Shown here piece by piece: positions 45,636-54,788 of a stretch of DNA of 64,000 nucleotides. Numbering within the stretch: the stretch's first letter is position 1; each line of letters begins with the position of its first letter. The notes under the pieces are model-generated. The model searched no databases. It had not been told where the DNA came from and was given only the letters and a program-made list of their open reading frames with translations. The translations under genes were made by a program, and so were the position numbers. The stretch is taken from the NCBI RefSeq assembly GCF_025753815.1, contig NZ_JAOWRF010000405.1, positions 23,130-87,129 of the forward strand, in the 5' to 3' direction. This DNA is from Plectonema radiosum NIES-515 (GTDB lineage Bacteria > Cyanobacteriota > Cyanobacteriia > Cyanobacteriales > Nostocaceae).

Positions 45636-45992
45636 CTACTTGTTTAAAATAGCACCCTTCAATTTGTCAACACGAGCAACTGCGGCGTTTGTGTCCTCTT
45701 GTGAAGCACCAACAGAAGCCATTGATGCTTTCAGATGAGAAACGATCGCATCGAAGTGTGACTGCTGTAGATTCATCCCTGTGTGGGTTGCTTCCATTGT
45801 GCGTCCCTTGTATTCGTTGGGACCTTCAAAAATTTGAGCGAAGAAAGCAACTTGATGCTTGCCTTGCTTTTCCATATCTGTTTTAGCAAAAAACGGTTGG
45901 AGGGTGTTATCTGCTAAAATACGTTTGTGGAAGTCCTGGACTACTTTATCCAGAGTTGGTTTTCCGCCAAGTTTATCGTACAACTTGTCCAT
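45636..45992 (-). CDS. glbN: Cyanoglobin (truncated hemoglobin, group I)
   Basis: A 118-aa protein starting MDKLYDKLGGKPTLDKVVQD, the TrHb1 N-terminus. FFAKTDMEKQGKHQVAFFAQ gives the distal region and ATHTGMNLQQSHFDAIVSHL the proximal His segment. ATG 45992 follows AAGGAGAAAGAT, while the longer frame has an unrelated head. glbN between nifU and nifH is a known arrangement in Nostoc commune, where the globin is thought to bind O2 for respiration or protection under nitrogen-fixing conditions. Its location suggests co-expression with nif. Confidence 0.93.
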   Translation of the reverse strand: MDKLYDKLGGKPTLDKVVQDFHKRILADNTLQPFFAKTDMEKQGKHQVAFFAQIFEGPNEYKGRTMEATHTGMNLQQSHFDAIVSHLKASMASVGASQEDTNAAVARVDKLKGAILNK

Positions 45993-46133
45993 ATCTTTCT
46001 CCTTTGAAGCGAGTTGGATGACTAATATGTGCTGTCTTTTGTCAGTAGGACGGAAAGATCGCAAGTTATTTGGGTCAAATCCTACTTTCTGTACTTGGCT
46101 TATACTATGACGTATTTGTAGAGTACTTAAACC

Positions 46134-47042
46134 TTAAAACAATGGCTCAACTGCTTCAACGACTATGCTTTGAGAAATGCGATCGCGCAATCTCGCTTCA
46201 ATCGCAATTTTCAAGGTTGCAGTACTGCTAGAACAAGAACCACATGCACCTTGGAGTAGAACCTTGACCCGATCGCCTTCGACATCGTACAGTTCGACAT
46301 CTCCACCGTCGGCTAGCAATACAGGTCTAACTTCTTCATCCAATACTTTTTGAATGAGTGCGATTTTTTGGACAGTCGTCAACGCTGGTTTAGCAATTTC
46401 TGTAACAACCCCGCTTTTATGACTTGCAGGAGCGGCGATGGTCAGTGCAGATTCCCTTTGCACATCTCTAATTATATCATCAATAGTCGCTAAACAAGAT
46501 CCGCATCCGCCACCGGCTTTAACGTAATTTGTTACTTCCTCTGCGGTGATAAGACTATTCTCTCTGATTACGCGGCGAATCTTTGTATCGCTGATGCCAA
46601 AACAGGTACAAATTAGCGCTCCTTCATCATCATCGTCATGAACTTCGCGCTCAATGCCGCGATAATTAAAGATAGCAGCTTCTAAAGCTTCTTGTCCCAT
46701 TACCGAACAATGCATTTTGGCTTCAGGAAGTCCACCTAAATAATTAGCGATGTCTTTGTTTGTGACTTTTAGTGCTTCATCAAGAGTTAAATCTTTAACT
46801 AACTCAGTCAAAGCACTACTTGAAGCGATCGCACTCGTACAACCAAAGGTTTGAAAGCGTGCATCAAGAATCTTGTCTGTGTCAACTTGAACTTTTAGAT
46901 GCAATCTCAAAGCATCACCGCAAGCAATACTACCGACTTCGCCAGTAGCAATTTTAACATTTTGTTCAGCAGTTTCTTCAATTTCACCCTGATTTTTGGG
47001 ATTGTAGAAGAGTTCTAATACTTTGTCTGTATATTCCCACAT
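46134..47042 (-). CDS. nifU: NifU, Fe-S cluster scaffold
   Basis: A 302-aa three-domain protein. An IscU-like N-domain has IACGDALRLHLKV, FQTFGCTSAIASSSALTELV and KMHCSVMGQEAL. A central 2Fe-2S domain has ALICTCFGISDTKIRRV and GGGCGSCLATIDDI. The C-terminal NifU domain has LLQGACGSCSSSTATLKI, the C-x-x-C motif. It assembles clusters with NifS for nitrogenase. It is complete; some heterocystous genomes carry an element here, this one does not. Confidence 0.97.
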   Translation of the reverse strand: MWEYTDKVLELFYNPKNQGEIEETAEQNVKIATGEVGSIACGDALRLHLKVQVDTDKILDARFQTFGCTSAIASSSALTELVKDLTLDEALKVTNKDIANYLGGLPEAKMHCSVMGQEALEAAIFNYRGIEREVHDDDDEGALICTCFGISDTKIRRVIRENSLITAEEVTNYVKAGGGCGSCLATIDDIIRDVQRESALTIAAPASHKSGVVTEIAKPALTTVQKIALIQKVLDEEVRPVLLADGGDVELYDVEGDRVKVLLQGACGSCSSSTATLKIAIEARLRDRISQSIVVEAVEPLF

Positions 47043-47077
47043 AAGTTGATTTTAGATTTTAGATTTTAGATTTTGGA

Positions 47078-47183
47078 TTGGGGAGTGGTGAGTGGGGAGT
47101 GGGGAGTGGGGAGTGGTGACAAGACACAAGAAAAATCTTCACTCTTCCCTACTCCCTACTCCCTATTCCCTACTCCCTAATAA
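47078..47183. repeat. Heptanucleotide STRR-type repeats in inverted arrangement
   Basis: GGGGAGTGGGGAGTGGGGAG units (47081-47118) are followed by CCTACTCCCTACTCCCTATT units (47147-47178), which are largely complementary. The nifS-nifU spacer can thus form a long hairpin in the mRNA. This matches short tandemly repeated sequences described in heterocystous cyanobacteria. Confidence 0.75.
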
Positions 47184-48392
47184 TTAGCGATGAGCGAGTG
47201 TTTGTTCTTGTGCTTGCAACCAACCTGCTTGATCGTTTTTGAAGGGTGACATATCGCGCAGACGTTGGATAATATCGGGCATTACTGCGATAACTTGGTC
47301 AATTTCGGCTTCTGTTGTGTAGCGGCAAAGGCTGAAGCGAATTGAGCCGTGTAAAATGGTGTAGGGTAAGCCCATTGCTCGCAGAACGTGAGAGGGTTCG
47401 AGAGAACCAGAACTACAAGCTGAACCGGAAGATGCACAAATGCCGTGTTGGTTTAAGTAAAGGAGAATTGCTTCACCTTCGATATACTTGAAGCCGATGT
47501 TGGTAGTGTTGGGTAATCTCTGCGTTGTATCGCCGTTCACTTCGCAATCGGGGATTTTGGTGAGTATGGCTTGTTCGAGGCGATCGCGCAATTTTCTTTC
47601 TCGTTTTGTCGCTTCTTCTAAGTGTAACGCTTCCAGTTCCGCAGCTTTGCCCAAGGCGATAATTCCGGGAACGTTTTCTGTCCCTGAACGGCGTCCGCGT
47701 TCTTGTTGTCCACCAATTAGGAAGGGACGGAATCTTACACCGCGTTTCACATACAAAACACCAATTCCTTTTGGTGCATGTATTTTATGACCGGACATCG
47801 TAAGCATATCGATGGTGCTGGTCTTCATGTTTAGCGGGATTTTACCAACCGCTTGCACCGCATCTACATGAAATATAGCACCATACTCTTTGACGCGCAA
47901 GCCAATTTCCTCAATTGGGAAGATTACACCGGTTTCGTTATTAGCGTACATAATCGTCACTAAAGCGGTGTTACCTGTCAGGGAGGCTTCTAGTTCATCT
48001 AGATCCAACTGTCCCTGACCATTCACTGATAAGTAGGTAACGGTGTAACCTTGAGTTTCCAGTTGTTTGCAGACATTTAGCACTGCTGGATGTTCAACTT
48101 GGGTGGTGATGATGTGACGCTTTTCGGGTTGCGCTAACAATGCAGCACGAATGGCAGCGTTATCACCTTCTGTACCGCAACTGGTGAAGATGATTTCTGA
48201 GTCATCACATCCCAGTAAGGCTGCAACTTGTTGACGCGCTTGCTTTACGGCTTTACCGACTTGCCCACCAAAGGTGTGCATACTCGAAGGATTACCGTAA
48301 AAATCTGTCATGTAGGGCATCATTGCCTCTACTACTTCTGGATCTACTTTGGTTGTGGCGTTGTTATCCAGATAAATGCAGTTCTTTTGCAT
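47184..48392 (-). CDS. nifS: NifS, cysteine desulfurase
   Basis: A 402-aa PLP enzyme. IYLDNNATTKVDPEVVEAMM is the N-terminus. The PLP Lys lies in MLTMSGHKIHAPKGIGVLYV near residue 205. The persulfide Cys lies in GICASSGSACSSGSLEPSHV near residue 325. It supplies sulfur to NifU. It is complete and follows fdxN after about 300 bp. Confidence 0.97.
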   Translation of the reverse strand: MQKNCIYLDNNATTKVDPEVVEAMMPYMTDFYGNPSSMHTFGGQVGKAVKQARQQVAALLGCDDSEIIFTSCGTEGDNAAIRAALLAQPEKRHIITTQVEHPAVLNVCKQLETQGYTVTYLSVNGQGQLDLDELEASLTGNTALVTIMYANNETGVIFPIEEIGLRVKEYGAIFHVDAVQAVGKIPLNMKTSTIDMLTMSGHKIHAPKGIGVLYVKRGVRFRPFLIGGQQERGRRSGTENVPGIIALGKAAELEALHLEEATKRERKLRDRLEQAILTKIPDCEVNGDTTQRLPNTTNIGFKYIEGEAILLYLNQHGICASSGSACSSGSLEPSHVLRAMGLPYTILHGSIRFSLCRYTTEAEIDQVIAVMPDIIQRLRDMSPFKNDQAGWLQAQEQTLAHR

Positions 48393-48688
48393 TGGTTTTT
48401 ACTTAATTTAAGAATAGCGCAAATTTGTCTTTATATTGAAGGTTTTTAGAGGTGTAGCAATCCTATTTGAAGAGAAACGAACCGCCAAGAAGCCAAGAGC
48501 GCCAAGGAGGAGGAAGGAGAGAGTTTTTAGGATTGGTAGTGTATGAAGTGTAATAGTAGCAAATAATTAGCGATCTTTTATTACTCTCGTCAGATTAAAT
48601 TTGAAACCCTATTTTCAGATTAGTCCGCGAAGGCAAACGAGCGTTTGTGTAGCCGCGATTTTAATCGTCGGGATTTCTTCAATTTTAG
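48393..48688. other. fdxN-nifS spacer
   Basis: About 296 bp without a gene. It includes AACCGCCAAGAAGCCAAGAG with CGCCAAGGAGG (48480-48510), an intergenic repeat type common in cyanobacteria. Confidence 0.5.
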
Positions 48689-49024
48689 TTATTTGCTGTT
48701 GATTTTTTGCAATTGCTCGGAGTATTTTTGGGAATAAGAGTTAAACCAAGTTTCCCAATAATCTGGTTCTTTTTTGAGATTTTTAACTATACTGTTGTAA
48801 GTGTCAAACCATGATTCCCAATAATCGTTTGGCTGTTTAACGCAACCGTTGCAAGTGGGACAACCGGCTTGACATTGAGGCACGCTATAAACACTATCAA
48901 CGCAGTTTGTGCAAAGGTCGGGGTCAATTGAGTGCTTTCCGTCAATTATTTTTATTGCACCAACTGGACATACAGTCTCACAAAGATTGCAGGAAATACA
49001 TTGGCTGGTAATTTTGTAAGCCAT
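48689..49024 (-). CDS. fdxN: FdxN, 2[4Fe-4S] ferredoxin
   Basis: A 111-aa ferredoxin. The first cluster motif is CISCNLCETVCPVGA. The second is CTNCVDSVYSVPQCQAGCPT with an insertion typical of nif ferredoxins. The tail repeats (PNDYWESWFDTYNS, then PDYWETWFNSYSQ). AAGGAG lies 7-12 nt upstream of ATG 49024. It probably donates electrons in cofactor assembly. The gene is intact, unlike in Anabaena PCC 7120, where a 55-kb element interrupts it. Confidence 0.95.
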   Translation of the reverse strand: MAYKITSQCISCNLCETVCPVGAIKIIDGKHSIDPDLCTNCVDSVYSVPQCQAGCPTCNGCVKQPNDYWESWFDTYNSIVKNLKKEPDYWETWFNSYSQKYSEQLQKINSK

Positions 49025-49083
49025 GATTATTCTCCTTATTATATTAGGGGAATGGTGGTAGGAGTGTTGTTGGGTGTTAGTGG

Positions 49084-49172
49084 TTAGTTAGTAGTGAGCG
49101 GTTTACCGCTCGTCGCTCTTGGATTTTAACGGCTTAAGCTGTTACTACGTTAAGGAGCGTTTATTTATGCCT
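49084..49172. repeat. GTAGTGAGCGG/GTTACTACGTTAA repeat, copy 1
   Basis: TAGTGAGCGGTTTACCGCTC, TTAACGGCTTAAGCTGTTAC and TACGTTAAGGAGCGTTTATT occur in order. A second copy with the same order lies at 51607-51675 and a diverged one near 58240-58330. The palindromic GAGCGGTTTACCGCTC part forms a hairpin in the nifB-fdxN spacer. Confidence 0.78.
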
Positions 49173-49202
49173 ATCTACTAACTACTAACCACTAACCACT
49201 AA

Positions 49203-50639
49203 CTATTGCTTATTCCATTGTTGGTAAAACTCTAATGCAACTTTTTCGATGACATCGTAGCTTTCAACAGTCTGTATTCCGACTGCTTGTAATTTTTCTT
49301 TGGGAGATTCGCCAATTTTGGAGACTAAAACTGCTTTGCAATCTGCGATCGCTTCTATAATTTTTTCTAGTGTGCCTTCTTCTCCATATCCACTTTGGCA
49401 GAAGTGGTCTATTTTGCGATGGCTGACAAAGCGAGCTTCGTTACCATCTACTTCGTAAATTTGGAATTCTTTGGCATGACCGAAGTGTTGATTTACTAAT
49501 CCGCTACCTTTGGTTGCGACTGCAACTAAGATTTTCGGACTGTTAGCAATTTTCTTGTCAGCTTTGGCTTTTTCTTTGGCTGCTTTGATTTCTTGTTGGA
49601 ATTTCTCAATTCCTGCGTGAACCTCTTGACGTTTAGCCAAGTCGTATTCTGGTGTTATTTCCAAGAATTTGTCTTTGGTAAATTCTTGGCTGCGGTCTTC
49701 TCCTAATAATCCTACCGCATCTGCACGACATTGACGACAATGGCGCATCATTTTCATGTTGCCGGAGCAATCATCTTGAACTGCTTTGAGTTCTTTGGGT
49801 GTGGGACCACGCTGTCCGGTTAAGCCGAAGTGTGTACCGTGTTCTGGTGCAGAAATCAACGGCATAATGTTGTGCAAGAATGCACCTTTGGAGCGAATGA
49901 CTTTATTTACTTCTACCAAATGCTCGTCATTAATTCCCGGAATCATCACGGAGTTGACTTTGCATAAGATGTCAGCTTCTTTCAAAGCTTGGAGTCCTTC
50001 CATCTGCTTTTCGTGCAGAATCTTGACTCCTTCAATGCCTCTGTAGCGCTTGCGGTTGTAATGAACCCAAGGATAAATCTTGACCCCGATTTCTGGGTCT
50101 ACCATGTTGATGGTGATGGTGACGTGATCGATATTAAGTTGTTTAATGCGATCGACGTATTCGGGAAGCATCAATCCGTTGGTTGACAGACAAAGCTTGA
50201 TATCTGGTGCTTGTTGGGCAATCAACTCAAATGTGCGGAAGGTCTTTTCTGGATTCGCTAGTGGATCTCCAGGACCTGCGATTCCCACAACTGTCATTTG
50301 AGGAATTTTGCCTGCAATTACCAATGCTTTGTGTGCTGCTTCTTCGGGTGTTAGCAATTCGCTAACTACTCCGGGACGACTTTCGTTCGCACAATCATAT
50401 TTCCGGTTGCAATAGTTGCATTGAATGTTACAAGCCGGCGCAACTGCAACGTGCAGCCTAGCGTAGTGATGATGTGCATCTTCACTATAACAAGGATGTT
50501 TGGCAATGCGCTCTTTGGTCTTTTCGTCCATTTCGACGACGTGGCTAGTATCGCTCTTACGTCCGCAACCACCGGATTTTGCTTTGGTTGGTTCTGTGAT
50601 GACGGTGGTGTTGATAATTTCTGTAGACGGTAGTGTCAT
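49203..50639 (-). CDS. nifB: NifB, FeMo-cofactor core synthase
   Basis: A 478-aa radical-SAM enzyme. [14 protein letters not shown] is the radical-SAM cysteine motif near residue 70, followed by [30 protein letters not shown] gives further cluster cysteines. A C-terminal NifX-like domain begins at [23 protein letters not shown] 50639 (MTLPSTE) is chosen over the TTG at 50651. NifB fuses two 4Fe-4S clusters into NifB-co. It is the first gene of the cluster, so its promoter region (50640-51744) is important for the whole group. Confidence 0.96.
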   Translation of the reverse strand: MTLPSTEIINTTVITEPTKAKSGGCGRKSDTSHVVEMDEKTKERIAKHPCYSEDAHHHYARLHVAVAPACNIQCNYCNRKYDCANESRPGVVSELLTPEEAAHKALVIAGKIPQMTVVGIAGPGDPLANPEKTFRTFELIAQQAPDIKLCLSTNGLMLPEYVDRIKQLNIDHVTITINMVDPEIGVKIYPWVHYNRKRYRGIEGVKILHEKQMEGLQALKEADILCKVNSVMIPGINDEHLVEVNKVIRSKGAFLHNIMPLISAPEHGTHFGLTGQRGPTPKELKAVQDDCSGNMKMMRHCRQCRADAVGLLGEDRSQEFTKDKFLEITPEYDLAKRQEVHAGIEKFQQEIKAAKEKAKADKKIANSPKILVAVATKGSGLVNQHFGHAKEFQIYEVDGNEARFVSHRKIDHFCQSGYGEEGTLEKIIEAIADCKAVLVSKIGESPKEKLQAVGIQTVESYDVIEKVALEFYQQWNKQ

Positions 50640-51744
50640 TGAATCTCGCAAAAAATCGGTGGACTGTGACTGCCACTATGGGAGATGGAAGTACTACCTG
50701 TAGAATCGAAGTCGCGTCTTCTACTCACTTTGTCTGATGACTCAGGTCGTAAAACCCTGGTTTGCGACGTCGGCTGGTGTGTGTCAACGTTTGAATCTTG
50801 GTTTGTACAGCCCGCGACTTCTATTTACAGGATATGCTGCTATCTCATCCCTCCACTCACTAATCGCTCTTCTATCTGGGAGGAAAATAAGCTGTTGTCG
50901 TTGTCGGAGCGCTTAGTGATTGGCGATATAAGATTTATATCAGTCGTTCTCAAGGTCGTTGAAGCGGCTAGTATGGATAGAATTTATTGAATTAATTAAG
51001 CTTGTACTCAAAATATGAAACCCACTTTCCATCTGAGTTTCAAGAATTAAAAAATATTTTTCCGGGGTTAGGTACTAGTATTTTCTGATCGGGGTACTAG
51101 TATTTAGGGAGTAGGGTGCAGGGGTTCGATGTACTCAACTCTAACTCAATCCTCATAAGGATTAAAGCAGAATTTTACCTTTTTTTTATCTCTCTTAGGT
51201 TGTACTCAAGCTAGCCTTAAATGCATCAAAAAATACCATTTTTGGCATATTTAAGGAGCGAAAATCCGGAGTAGACTGATTTGGACTACTCCAGATTATT
51301 GCGAAATCAATTCTGTATACAACATATCATTTTTTTGAGGGAAAAAATGCAGTTTATTTTTTTTTAATGTTTTGGGGAATGTTAATGAGATTAAGTTGCA
51401 CGTAAAAGTGGGTTTTGATGGGGCAAACCCGGTTATGTAGGGAGATGCAGCAATGCGGATATTTTGCATTTTTTTGGGCGATCGCGCTGCCGTATTTGTA
51501 ATAATCCCATTCCAGATGATAGATTACCAGATAAAATCTGTAATGTTCCGCGAATGTTGTAAAAGTTATCCTAGGCATAACCTACGTTAAATACTCTCCT
51601 GGTTCGTAGTGAGCGGTTTACCGCTCAAATTAACGGCTGAAGCCGTTACTACGTTAAAGAGTGTTTATTTATGTCCGTATAGTTATTAACAAACTAGTGT
51701 TTTCTTAGTTACGTCAAAAAATTGCGGTAGTTAAAAGGGAAATT
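50640..51744. promoter_or_regulatory. nifB upstream region with a direct repeat
   Basis: About 1.1 kb separates nifB from the divergent dehydrogenase gene, with no convincing gene. GGTACTAGTATTT occurs twice in tandem (51071-51083 and 51093-51105), about 430-460 bp upstream of nifB. nif promoters of cyanobacteria are activated by CnfR at short upstream elements; this repeat is a candidate by position and form only. Confidence 0.5.
51607..51675. repeat. GTAGTGAGCGG/GTTACTACGTTAA repeat, copy 2
   Basis: TAGTGAGCGGTTTACCGCTC, TTAACGGCTGAAGCCGTTAC and TACGTTAAAGAGTGTTTATT, in the same order as at 49084-49172. It is intergenic, upstream of the dehydrogenase gene. Confidence 0.78.
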
Positions 51745-52689
51745 ATGAAAGCGATCGCTATTCGTGGTTACGGTTCGGTTGATGTGTTGCAGTATGAGGA
51801 TTTACCAACACCGAAAATAAAATCAGATCAGTTGCTGGTCAAGGTTCACGCTTCTAGTGTTAATCCGGTTGATTGGAAAATCCGTCAAGGAATGTTGCAA
51901 TTGATTACGGGTTATTCTTTCCCGAAAATTTTGGGGTTTGATTTGTCGGGTGAAGTGGTAGAGGTTGGCTCTGATGTGACGCTCTTCAAACCCGGAGACT
52001 TGATTTATGCTTGTTTAAGTGTTGCTTTGGGGGGAGCTTATGCAGAATACGCTGCTGTTCCCCAAAGAGTTGCGGCAATGAAACCGGCGAATATGACCCA
52101 TGAAGAAGCAGCTTCTTTACCTGTAGCTGCGGGTACTTCATTGCAAGCTTTGCGAGATTTGGGAAACATCCAACCGTTACAAAGCGTCTTAGTAAATGGT
52201 GCTTCGGGTGGTGTGGGTATTTTTGCAGTGCAACTTGCAAAGATTTTTGGAGCTCAAGTAACGGCTGTTTGCAGTAGCAAAAACTTTGATTTGGTGAAGT
52301 CTTTGGGAGCCGATCGCTTGATTGATTACAAGCAACAAAATTTCATTCAAGATGCTGCACGCTATGACATTATCTTTGATGCGGTAGCGAAAGAATCGTT
52401 TTCTAGCTGCAAAGAAGTTCTTAAACCCAACGGTATTTATATAACTACATTACCTACACCTGACGCTTTTGTGCAAGGTGCTTTGACTGCGCTGATTCCT
52501 GGCAAAAAAGCTAAATTCATTCTTTTCAATTGCAATACTCAGGACTTGACTTATCTTAAAGATTTAATTGAGGCTGGGAAAATGCGAACAGTAATTGATC
52601 GCACATTTCCTTTACAAGAATTAGCAGCAGCGCATACATACAGCGAAAGTGGTCGAACCGTCGGGAAAATTGCGATCGCGATCGGCTAG
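51745..52689 (+). CDS. MDR-family NAD(P)-dependent alcohol dehydrogenase/quinone reductase
   Basis: A 314-aa zinc-independent-looking MDR protein. A GroES-like N-domain (VKVHASSVNPVDWKIRQG, ILGFDLSGEVVEVGSDVTLF) precedes a Rossmann domain with VLVNGASGGVGIFAVQLAK near residue 150. It lacks the catalytic zinc Cys/His set, pointing to quinone/enone reductase activity. The substrate is unknown. It is not obviously linked to nitrogen fixation. Confidence 0.87.
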   Translation: MKAIAIRGYGSVDVLQYEDLPTPKIKSDQLLVKVHASSVNPVDWKIRQGMLQLITGYSFPKILGFDLSGEVVEVGSDVTLFKPGDLIYACLSVALGGAYAEYAAVPQRVAAMKPANMTHEEAASLPVAAGTSLQALRDLGNIQPLQSVLVNGASGGVGIFAVQLAKIFGAQVTAVCSSKNFDLVKSLGADRLIDYKQQNFIQDAARYDIIFDAVAKESFSSCKEVLKPNGIYITTLPTPDAFVQGALTALIPGKKAKFILFNCNTQDLTYLKDLIEAGKMRTVIDRTFPLQELAAAHTYSESGRTVGKIAIAIG

Positions 52690-52772
52690 AAGAGAAGGGG
52701 AGGAGGGGGAGATGGGGGGAACTCTTGACTGTTGACTAATGACTAATGACTTTTGACTCTTGACTAATAACT

Positions 52773-53882
52773 ATGGTTGACTATCTTATTTTCTTGGCGA
52801 TTTCTACGTCTATTTTTGCTTTGTTCGCTTTGGGACTGAATTTGCAGTGGGGGTTTACGGGGTTAATTAACTTCGGACATGTTGCTTTTATGACTTTGGG
52901 AGCTTATACAACTGTGTTGTTGAGCTTAAAGGGGGTTCCGCTGTTGATTTCGGCGATAATTGGGGGAATTTTGGCGGCTTTGTTAGGTTTGGTAATTGGT
53001 TTCTCAACTTTGCGCTTGCGGGAAGATTATCTATCAATCGTGACTATTGGTGTTGGGGAATTGGTTCGGTTGGTGGTGAATAACCAAGAACTACCTGTAG
53101 GTGAGACTTGGATATCTGGGGCGTTTGGGGTGCAAAGTTATGCTATACCTTTATCTACAGCGCCTAATTTGATTGTTAGATTAATCATGATTGGGTTACT
53201 GACGCTGTTGGGTGGTATAACTTTATATTCGTTATGGCGTTGGATTCGTAGGACGAAAAAGTTAGGTAGCAAGCAAGAATTTGCTACACATTTAGGGGTA
53301 GGAATTTTATTTGCAGTGTTGACGATCGCAATTTATATTTCTGGAGCGATCGCGTTATATGATTACAACCCCAAAGCAGGTTTGATGCTGTCGTCGCTGC
53401 TAGTATTAGCTTTGGTATTTTGGCGCTTGCAAGTTTTAGTGCGATCGCCTTGGGGTAGAATTCTCAAAGCTATCCGCGAAGATGAAGAAATTCCTAAGGC
53501 TTTGGGTAAAAATGTCTTTTGGTATAAACTACAATCTTTAATGTTGGGTGGTGCGATCGCAGGCATCGCTGGTGCTTTTTTTGCATGGCAACTCAGCGCT
53601 ATTTACCCGGATAATTTCCAACCACAGCTAACCTTTGATTGTTGGATTATGGTCATTCTCGGTGGTTCTGGTAATAATATCGGTACTATTTTAGGTGCTG
53701 TAATTTACTTTGCTTACGATGCTCTTACCCGTGAATACTTAGATGATATTTTCCCCAGTCTCAGCACTGAACAAGCAGGTGCATTTCGCATCATGATAAT
53801 TGGTTTAATTTTGATTGTACTGATGGTTTGGCGTCCTCAAGGTATTTTAGGGAAAAAGGAGGAACTTACCCTTGGCAAATAA
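52773..53882 (+). CDS. LivM-type branched-chain/neutral amino acid ABC permease
   Basis: A 369-aa polytopic permease. FALFALGLNLQWGFTGLINF, then GHVAFMTLGAYTTVLL, is the LivM family start. VFWRLQVLVRSPWGRILKAI, REDEEIPKALGKNVFWYKLQ and FWYKLQSLMLGGAIAGIAG contain the EAA-like loop that contacts the ATPase. It overlaps the next gene. No substrate-binding protein or LivH gene is adjacent, so partners are elsewhere, as for the Nat transporters of cyanobacteria. Confidence 0.88.
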   Translation: MVDYLIFLAISTSIFALFALGLNLQWGFTGLINFGHVAFMTLGAYTTVLLSLKGVPLLISAIIGGILAALLGLVIGFSTLRLREDYLSIVTIGVGELVRLVVNNQELPVGETWISGAFGVQSYAIPLSTAPNLIVRLIMIGLLTLLGGITLYSLWRWIRRTKKLGSKQEFATHLGVGILFAVLTIAIYISGAIALYDYNPKAGLMLSSLLVLALVFWRLQVLVRSPWGRILKAIREDEEIPKALGKNVFWYKLQSLMLGGAIAGIAGAFFAWQLSAIYPDNFQPQLTFDCWIMVILGGSGNNIGTILGAVIYFAYDALTREYLDDIFPSLSTEQAGAFRIMIIGLILIVLMVWRPQGILGKKEELTLGK

Positions 53883-54654
53883 TCAATCTTCAGAATTACC
53901 CCTATTAGCAGCAAGTGGTCTGGCAAAAAGTTTCGGTGGAATTAAAGCTGTAAATGATGCAGAAATTCAAGTTAAAAAAGGCAGCATTACCGGGTTGATT
54001 GGTCCCAATGGTGCGGGAAAAACGACTTTATTTAACTTACTTTCTAACTTCATCCGTCCAGATAAGGGACGAGTGGTTTTTGATGGGGAACAAATTCAGC
54101 AGCTACAACCGCACAAAATTGCCCAGCAAGGCTTGATTCGCACCTTTCAGGTAGCGCGGACTCTATCGCGGTTATCGGTGTTAGAAAACGTGGTTTTGGC
54201 AGGGCAAAAGCAAACTGGTGAGAACTTTTGGCAGGTACAGTTACAACCGCAGTTAGTTGCGAAGGAAGAAAAGCAACTGCGGGAAAGGGCAATGTTTTTG
54301 CTAGATAAGGTAGGATTAGCTGCAAAAGCGCAAGATTACGCTGGGGGGTTATCTGGGGGACAACGCAAACTCTTGGAAATGGCAAGAGCGTTGATGACCA
54401 ATCCGAAGTTGATTTTGTTGGATGAACCAGCAGCGGGAGTGAATCCGAGATTGATTGATGATATATGCGATCGCATTATCACTTGGAATCGTGAGGAAGG
54501 TATGACCTTTCTGATTATCGAACACAATATGGATGTAATCATGTCGTTGTGCGATCGCGTTTGGGTTCTCGCTGAAGGACAAAATCTCGCTGACGGTACT
54601 CCAGCGGAAATTCAAAGCAATGCGAAAGTTTTACAAGCGTATTTAGGGCAATGA
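53872..54654 (+). CDS. LivG-type ABC transporter ATPase
   Basis: A 260-aa ATPase with a TTG start (53872) after AGGAGG at 53858-53863. Walker A is GLIGPNGAGKTTLFNLL near residue 42. The Q-loop region is GLIRTFQVARTLSRLSVLEN, the signature is LSGGQRKLLEMARALM near 160 and Walker B is LILLDEPAAGVNP. It overlaps livM-type by 11 nt and forms one transporter with it. Confidence 0.92.
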   Translation: MANNQSSELPLLAASGLAKSFGGIKAVNDAEIQVKKGSITGLIGPNGAGKTTLFNLLSNFIRPDKGRVVFDGEQIQQLQPHKIAQQGLIRTFQVARTLSRLSVLENVVLAGQKQTGENFWQVQLQPQLVAKEEKQLRERAMFLLDKVGLAAKAQDYAGGLSGGQRKLLEMARALMTNPKLILLDEPAAGVNPRLIDDICDRIITWNREEGMTFLIIEHNMDVIMSLCDRVWVLAEGQNLADGTPAEIQSNAKVLQAYLGQ

Positions 54655-54691
54655 AGAAAGAGTCAAATCAGTTCCTTTAATCACATAATAT

Positions 54692-54722
54692 TGTAGAGAC
54701 GTTCCGCCGGAACGTCTCTACG
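54692..54722. repeat. Palindromic GTAGAGACGTTCCGCC repeat
   Basis: GTAGAGACGTTCC and GGAACGTCTCTAC arms flank a GCC centre. It follows the LivG stop and precedes the convergent GH15 stop, so it could act as a two-way terminator. Confidence 0.8.
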
Positions 54723-54788
54723 ACGGTTGCGATTTTTTCATTAGTCTTAATAAGCTGCATGATATGATATTATATGAACGTTTGACTT

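Noticed and set aside
50685..50990. 101-codon frame upstream of nifB
   Set aside because: Low-quality composition, no ribosome-binding site, and it overlaps the expected nifB leader on the other strand.
51354..51578. 74-codon minus-strand frame in the nifB upstream region
   Set aside because: It ends in a poly-Lys run from a T-tract and shows no recognisable family; treated as non-coding.
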